Positions 63,390 through 64,000 of a DNA stretch of 64,000 bases are shown piece after piece; the stretch's first letter is position 1; each line of letters starts with the position of its first letter. Position numbers and translations under genes: made by a program. The DNA lies in assembly GCA_023954135.1 (NCBI GenBank), contig JAMLIN010000017.1:1-64000 (forward strand). Reading direction: 5' to 3'. The notes under the pieces were generated by a model. That model worked only from the letters and a program-made list of their open reading frames with translations. It was not told the DNA's origin and searched no databases. Source of the stretch: Burkholderiaceae bacterium (GTDB lineage: Bacteria > Pseudomonadota > Gammaproteobacteria > Burkholderiales > Burkholderiaceae_E).

Positions 63390-64000
63390 TCAATCGCCGG
63401 TCGGCGAGATCCGGAAGGCGTGAATCCGGGAATCGTGCGCCAGTGCGCCGGCCAGACGCGCATTATTGCCCGGATCGTTGGTGCGGATGATCATCCGGTA
63501 CTCGAAGAACTCGCCGTTGTCCGAGACGCGATAGCTGATGTTGGCGATGCTGAAGCCCAGCCCGGAGAGCAGCTCCCTCACTTCCGCCTCCGGCATGACG
63601 CTGTCGCGCCTGAACACCATCGCGTGATGCGAATAGTGATGCGCCGGCATCCGCGCCTCGATCATGCGGAACACCGAGAGGGTGCCGAGCGTGAATACGG
63701 TCGCGAGCACGGCGGGGGTGAAGAAGCCGACGCCGATCAGGATGCCGATCGCCGCCGTGGTCCAGATCGAGGCCGCGGTCGTCAGGCCGCGCACCGTGAC
63801 GCCCTCCTTGAAGATCACGCCGGCGCCGAGAAAGCCGATCCCCGTCATGATCCCCTGGGCCATGCGGGTCGGGTCGGTGCGCACCGTGTCCATCGGCACT
63901 CCCGGCAGCCATTTCCACTGGTAGAGCGTGACCAGCATCAACAGGCTCGAGGCGAGGCAGACCAGCGCATGGGTGCGAAAGCCGGCTGGCCGGCCATGGT
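63390..64000 (-). CDS. MgtC/SapB family membrane protein, cut by the right edge
   Basis: An open frame running from the right edge to a stop at 63390. It has the MgtC pattern GFRTHALVCLASSLLML, then PTRMAQGIMTGIGFLGAGVI and GVTVRGLTTAASIWTTAAIG, which are the family's conserved membrane segments, followed by a cytoplasmic C-terminal ACT-like domain (about 75-200 of the visible part). The N-terminal helix is outside the window. MgtC proteins are linked to growth in low magnesium and to virulence in some bacteria; here only the family is clear. Confidence 0.9.
   Translation of the reverse strand, partial: HGRPAGFRTHALVCLASSLLMLVTLYQWKWLPGVPMDTVRTDPTRMAQGIMTGIGFLGAGVIFKEGVTVRGLTTAASIWTTAAIGILIGVGFFTPAVLATVFTLGTLSVFRMIEARMPAHHYSHHAMVFRRDSVMPEAEVRELLSGLGFSIANISYRVSDNGEFFEYRMIIRTNDPGNNARLAGALAHDSRIHAFRISPTGD

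Overview
The window is a high-GC, gene-dense chromosomal segment of a betaproteobacterium, most likely order Burkholderiales. The basis is gene content and order: FmdB zinc-ribbon protein - DUF502 - aspS - nudB in one minus-strand run, B12-dependent (class II) ribonucleotide reductase, a TetR-led beta-oxidation operon carrying a DUF2147 gene, YaeQ, DUF1415, DUF488 and DUF486 proteins, and QueH. No rRNA, tRNA, CRISPR array, intact transposase or phage gene was seen. Genus cannot be assigned from the sequence alone.

Layout. 1-1211 is a small accessory patch: a broken RHS/YD-repeat fragment, a ParD/ParE-like toxin-antitoxin pair with its own nested palindromic operator, and 150 bp of debris. 1212-10946 holds an Atm1-type ABC exporter, NrdJ, a PAS histidine kinase, an OxyR-type promoter driving ahpC with ahpF downstream, and a nitronate monooxygenase. 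11206-20232 is an exopolysaccharide-like locus: two tandem lipoproteins sharing a near-identical C-terminal domain and a shared 5' leader RNA, a Wzy/O-antigen-ligase-like membrane protein, and on the minus strand an NAD(P)-binding protein, two GT4 glycosyltransferases and a split Alg14/Alg13-type glycosyltransferase. 20999-28436 is a six-gene fatty-acid beta-oxidation operon headed by its TetR regulator. 28639-41451 is a long minus-strand run that starts (at its high end) with fmdB, DUF502, aspS and nudB. It continues with a YbhP/ClsB-like endonuclease and cardiolipin-synthase pair, a large AsmA-like protein, a lipoprotein, a DUF429 protein and a degenerate CpsB-type phosphatase. 41565-46377 carries small housekeeping and conserved-hypothetical genes (carbonic anhydrase, 2OG-Fe dioxygenase, ClpP paralogue, CsbD). 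46414-57979 is a peptide/nickel-type ABC importer (two ATPases, two near-duplicate Tat-exported binding proteins, two permeases) followed by a single-chain biotin-dependent acyl-CoA carboxylase, with a divergent GntR regulator. 58022-64000 holds a glutathione transferase, a second acyl-CoA dehydrogenase, QueH, an exported His-rich protein, a sulfurtransferase, an unassigned protein with a possible iron-binding HxD...H pattern, and an MgtC-family gene cut by the right edge.

How the parts work together. The ahp genes form a peroxide-defence unit whose promoter carries the four-tetranucleotide OxyR spacing next to the -35 box. The beta-oxidation genes would take an acyl-CoA through dehydrogenation, hydration, second oxidation and thiolysis under TetR control. 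The importer and carboxylase on the minus strand look like a catabolic unit that a GntR repressor could control through a palindrome between the divergent genes.

The most unusual element is the pair of lipoprotein genes at 11281 and 12781. Each starts with TTG, and each has its Shine-Dalgarno sequence inside a hairpin. The hairpin and an upstream 8-bp stem are conserved between the two leaders, with G-U to G-C changes that keep the pairing. The N-terminal coding parts have diverged, and the C-terminal 865 bp look recently homogenised. This suggests a shared RNA-level control of two exopolysaccharide-associated surface proteins.
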